From contig JALNXZ010000115.1 in the NCBI GenBank assembly GCA_023230125.1, positions 1 through 5,596 on the forward strand: a stretch of 5,596 bases of DNA, written 5' to 3'. The position numbers and the translations under genes were made by a program. Under the pieces are notes generated by a model. The model was not told the DNA's origin. It saw only the letters and a list, made by a program, of their open reading frames with translations, and made no database searches. The stretch is from Bacteroidales bacterium (GTDB taxonomy: Bacteria; Bacteroidota; Bacteroidia; Bacteroidales; UBA1402). Shown here piece after piece: positions 4,274-5,596 of the stretch. Position 1 is the first letter of the stretch, and each line of letters starts with the position of its first letter.

Positions 4274-5596
4274 TTATTTCTTTTCTTCTGGCTTTTTTAC
4301 AGTTGTAGCAGCTTCAACAGCCTTAGACGTTGCATTACCTCCTGTTGTTCCTGCGGCAAAAGCTTTGGTCGCTCCGTAATAGTATGCTTTAGTAGTAGCA
4401 GCTTTAGCATTATCTACACGAGATTGTCTCGGATTAGAACCGCTGGCAACACGTTGTGCTCTGTCTGCTTGATTTTGCAATGTTTTACCTGCTGGTGAAT
4501 TTTGAGCAGATGTTTTGACATTTGTTTCTATTTTCCTTGCAACAGTCCCGCCTACAACATCAGCCACAACGCCTTTTACTGTTACGTCTTTTCCTTGTAA
4601 AACACTTCCTGCCGCACTTGCGGTTGCATCTCCTGCAACATTAGCAGCAGTTTTTACAACAGTTGCTGCGGTTTCTGATTTGGATGCAATAGTTGCTAAT
4701 TTTCCTACTGTAGCAAGTTTTGAGAACCCACTTACTATCCCAACTCCCATTGCTCCAGCACCGGCAGCTAAGGCAATAGATGTTCCACTCACATTTGTCA
4801 TGGCATCACCAAAATCTTGTCCACTGGCAACATTTGTAGCTACCTGCACTGCATAATCAGTAACAGCACCTACGGCAGCACCAATTACAAAATTTATCCA
4901 TTCCCCATTTTCATCACGACAAGCAATTGGATTACCGGCACAATAACTATAAGGGGATAAATCATAATAATCTTCTGCCAACAGATCCATCGTCTGCCAC
5001 GATGGCACGTCACCCCCCCTCCATCTGGCCCCATAGTCATACATGTTCAGCCCGTTCATCCGGTCCATCTCCTTGCCGTTGTAGAGGTACGGGTTCGTGC
5101 CTGAGGTCAGCTGTCCGTCCGAAGGGCTTATTTCCATCCCAAAAGGATAATAGTCCGTCGTGCCGGCCACGGTATAGGCCGTTGATCCGGAGACTCCGAT
5201 GCTGTCGCAGGCCAGTTGGGCACGGGTGTTGCCCAGATGGTCTTTCAGGAAATAGGTGTATTTCCAGCCACTCAGATGATTCATGGGAACAGTGCCGGTT
5301 GTCCGGATATAGCCCTCGGGAGTAAGTATCCGGGTTATCTTGTCGTTCTCATAGATGTAGCTTCCGCAATAGTCCGTGTGGCTTGCGGACAGGAGATTGG
5401 ACCCGGTGTTCTCGGTCGTGGTCTCACCAAGGGGAATCTGCATCCGGGTCAGGGCGTAACTGTATCCGGCTTCACGTTTCATTCCTGTGGCATCATAGAG
5501 ATATTCGGTCTTGTTTCCATTCATGAACTGAATCTTCGACGGTAAATTTAATGAATTATATTTGATCCAGGCAATACCTTTGTTCGAATCGCCATT
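4274..5596 (-). CDS. RHS-repeat protein, C-terminal core and hydrophobic variable tip (5' end outside window)
   Basis: The leftward frame is open to the window edge, so the ATG at 5522-5524 is internal; 440 residues are visible. Residues 1-60 are YD-type repeats (GIAWIKYNSLNLPSKIQF, TEYLYDATGMK). The RHS core follows: YFLKDHLGNTR (115-125), DYYPFGM (148-154), YNGKEMDRMNGLNMYDYGAR (172-191), then WQTMDLLAEDYYDLSPYSY (200-218) and CAGNPIACRDENGEW, with DL in place of the usual DP before LAE. The core makes a shell that packages the C-terminal tip. The tip, from about residue 234, is Ala/Gly/Val/Thr-rich, with hydrophobic runs near 236-252 and 272-292 and a basic, Gln/Asn/Lys-rich tail ending KKPEEKK. 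I find no nuclease, deaminase or protease motif. GC falls sharply at about 4980, at the core/tip border. A membrane-acting toxin is plausible; the tail could instead be a linker. Export route (T6SS, T9SS or lipoprotein) cannot be judged without the N-terminus. Confidence 0.88.
   Translation of the reverse strand, partial: NGDSNKGIAWIKYNSLNLPSKIQFMNGNKTEYLYDATGMKREAGYSYALTRMQIPLGETTTENTGSNLLSASHTDYCGSYIYENDKITRILTPEGYIRTTGTVPMNHLSGWKYTYFLKDHLGNTRAQLACDSIGVSGSTAYTVAGTTDYYPFGMEISPSDGQLTSGTNPYLYNGKEMDRMNGLNMYDYGARWRGGDVPSWQTMDLLAEDYYDLSPYSYCAGNPIACRDENGEWINFVIGAAVGAVTDYAVQVATNVASGQDFGDAMTNVSGTSIALAAGAGAMGVGIVSGFSKLATVGKLATIASKSETAATVVKTAANVAGDATASAAGSVLQGKDVTVKGVVADVVGGTVARKIETNVKTSAQNSPAGKTLQNQADRAQRVASGSNPRQSRVDNAKAATTKAYYYGATKAFAAGTTGGNATSKAVEAATTVKKPEEKK
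5013..5019. repeat. Seven-C (G7 on coding strand) homopolymer in the RHS core
   Basis: A run of seven C on the + strand encodes RGG in GARWRGGDVPSW, at the end of the conserved core and just before the GC drop to the variable tip. The frame is intact across it. Such a tract is a possible slippage site: one base gained or lost would remove the tip from the product. Confidence 0.6.

Noticed and set aside
4515..4856. 113-residue + strand frame opposite the RHS tip
   Set aside because: It is an Ala/Thr/Pro-rich mirror of the Ala/Gly-rich tip on the other strand, caused by codon bias.
4927..5545. Two + strand frames (132 and 109 residues) opposite the RHS core
   Set aside because: Both are antisense to clear RHS-core sequence and show no recognisable motif.

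Overview
The window looks like a chromosomal segment from a member of the order Bacteroidales (Bacteroides, Parabacteroides or a close relative). The grounds are the SusC/carboxypeptidase-regulatory-like style of the TonB-dependent receptor end, a DUF47 + PiT phosphate pair, start sites without Shine-Dalgarno sequences but with A/T-rich leaders, a TAnnTTTG-type -7 element, and an RHS-repeat protein with the typical Bacteroidales core wording (DHLGNTR, DYYPFGM, YNGKE, YDYGAR). Species cannot be fixed from the sequence alone.

Layout. (1) 2-733, + strand: the C-terminal third or so of an outer-membrane TonB-dependent receptor, cut by the window edge. (2) 734-938: a non-coding gap with one plausible Bacteroidetes -7 promoter element. 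(3) 939-2650, + strand: a compact two-gene operon, a PhoU-like DUF47 protein followed 17 bases later by a PiT-family phosphate permease. Together they form a low-affinity phosphate uptake module. (4) About 2671-3541: an insertion-sequence graveyard holding the N-terminal quarter of an IS4-type transposase, the C-terminal third of an IS630-type transposase with a frameshift, and a short non-coding piece whose outer edge resembles an IS256-type end. (5) About 3541-3740, - strand: a fragment with a zincin signature (HEVGH..., then a GGLM turn), probably the broken tip of a polymorphic toxin. (6) 3711-3740: a perfect 12-base inverted repeat at the junction with a 5'-truncated hicA toxin gene (+ strand), which is followed by a terminator that works in both directions. 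(7) 3907-5596, - strand: the C-terminal end of an RHS-repeat protein with an Ala/Gly-rich hydrophobic tip, followed after one base by a small four-helix membrane protein that is the natural candidate for its immunity partner.

Reading the whole. The left half is conserved housekeeping DNA. The right half is an accessory toxin locus in flux: an RHS core of clearly higher GC switches abruptly at about 4980 to a low-GC tip and an even lower-GC putative immunity gene, and downstream lie the remains of other toxin genes broken by IS elements. This matches the known picture of RHS loci that exchange tips and keep displaced orphan cassettes. The most interesting parts are the uncharacterised hydrophobic RHS tip with its four-helix neighbour, and the orphan metalloprotease fragment with the inverted repeat at its edge. 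All family assignments come from reading motifs; no database search was possible.
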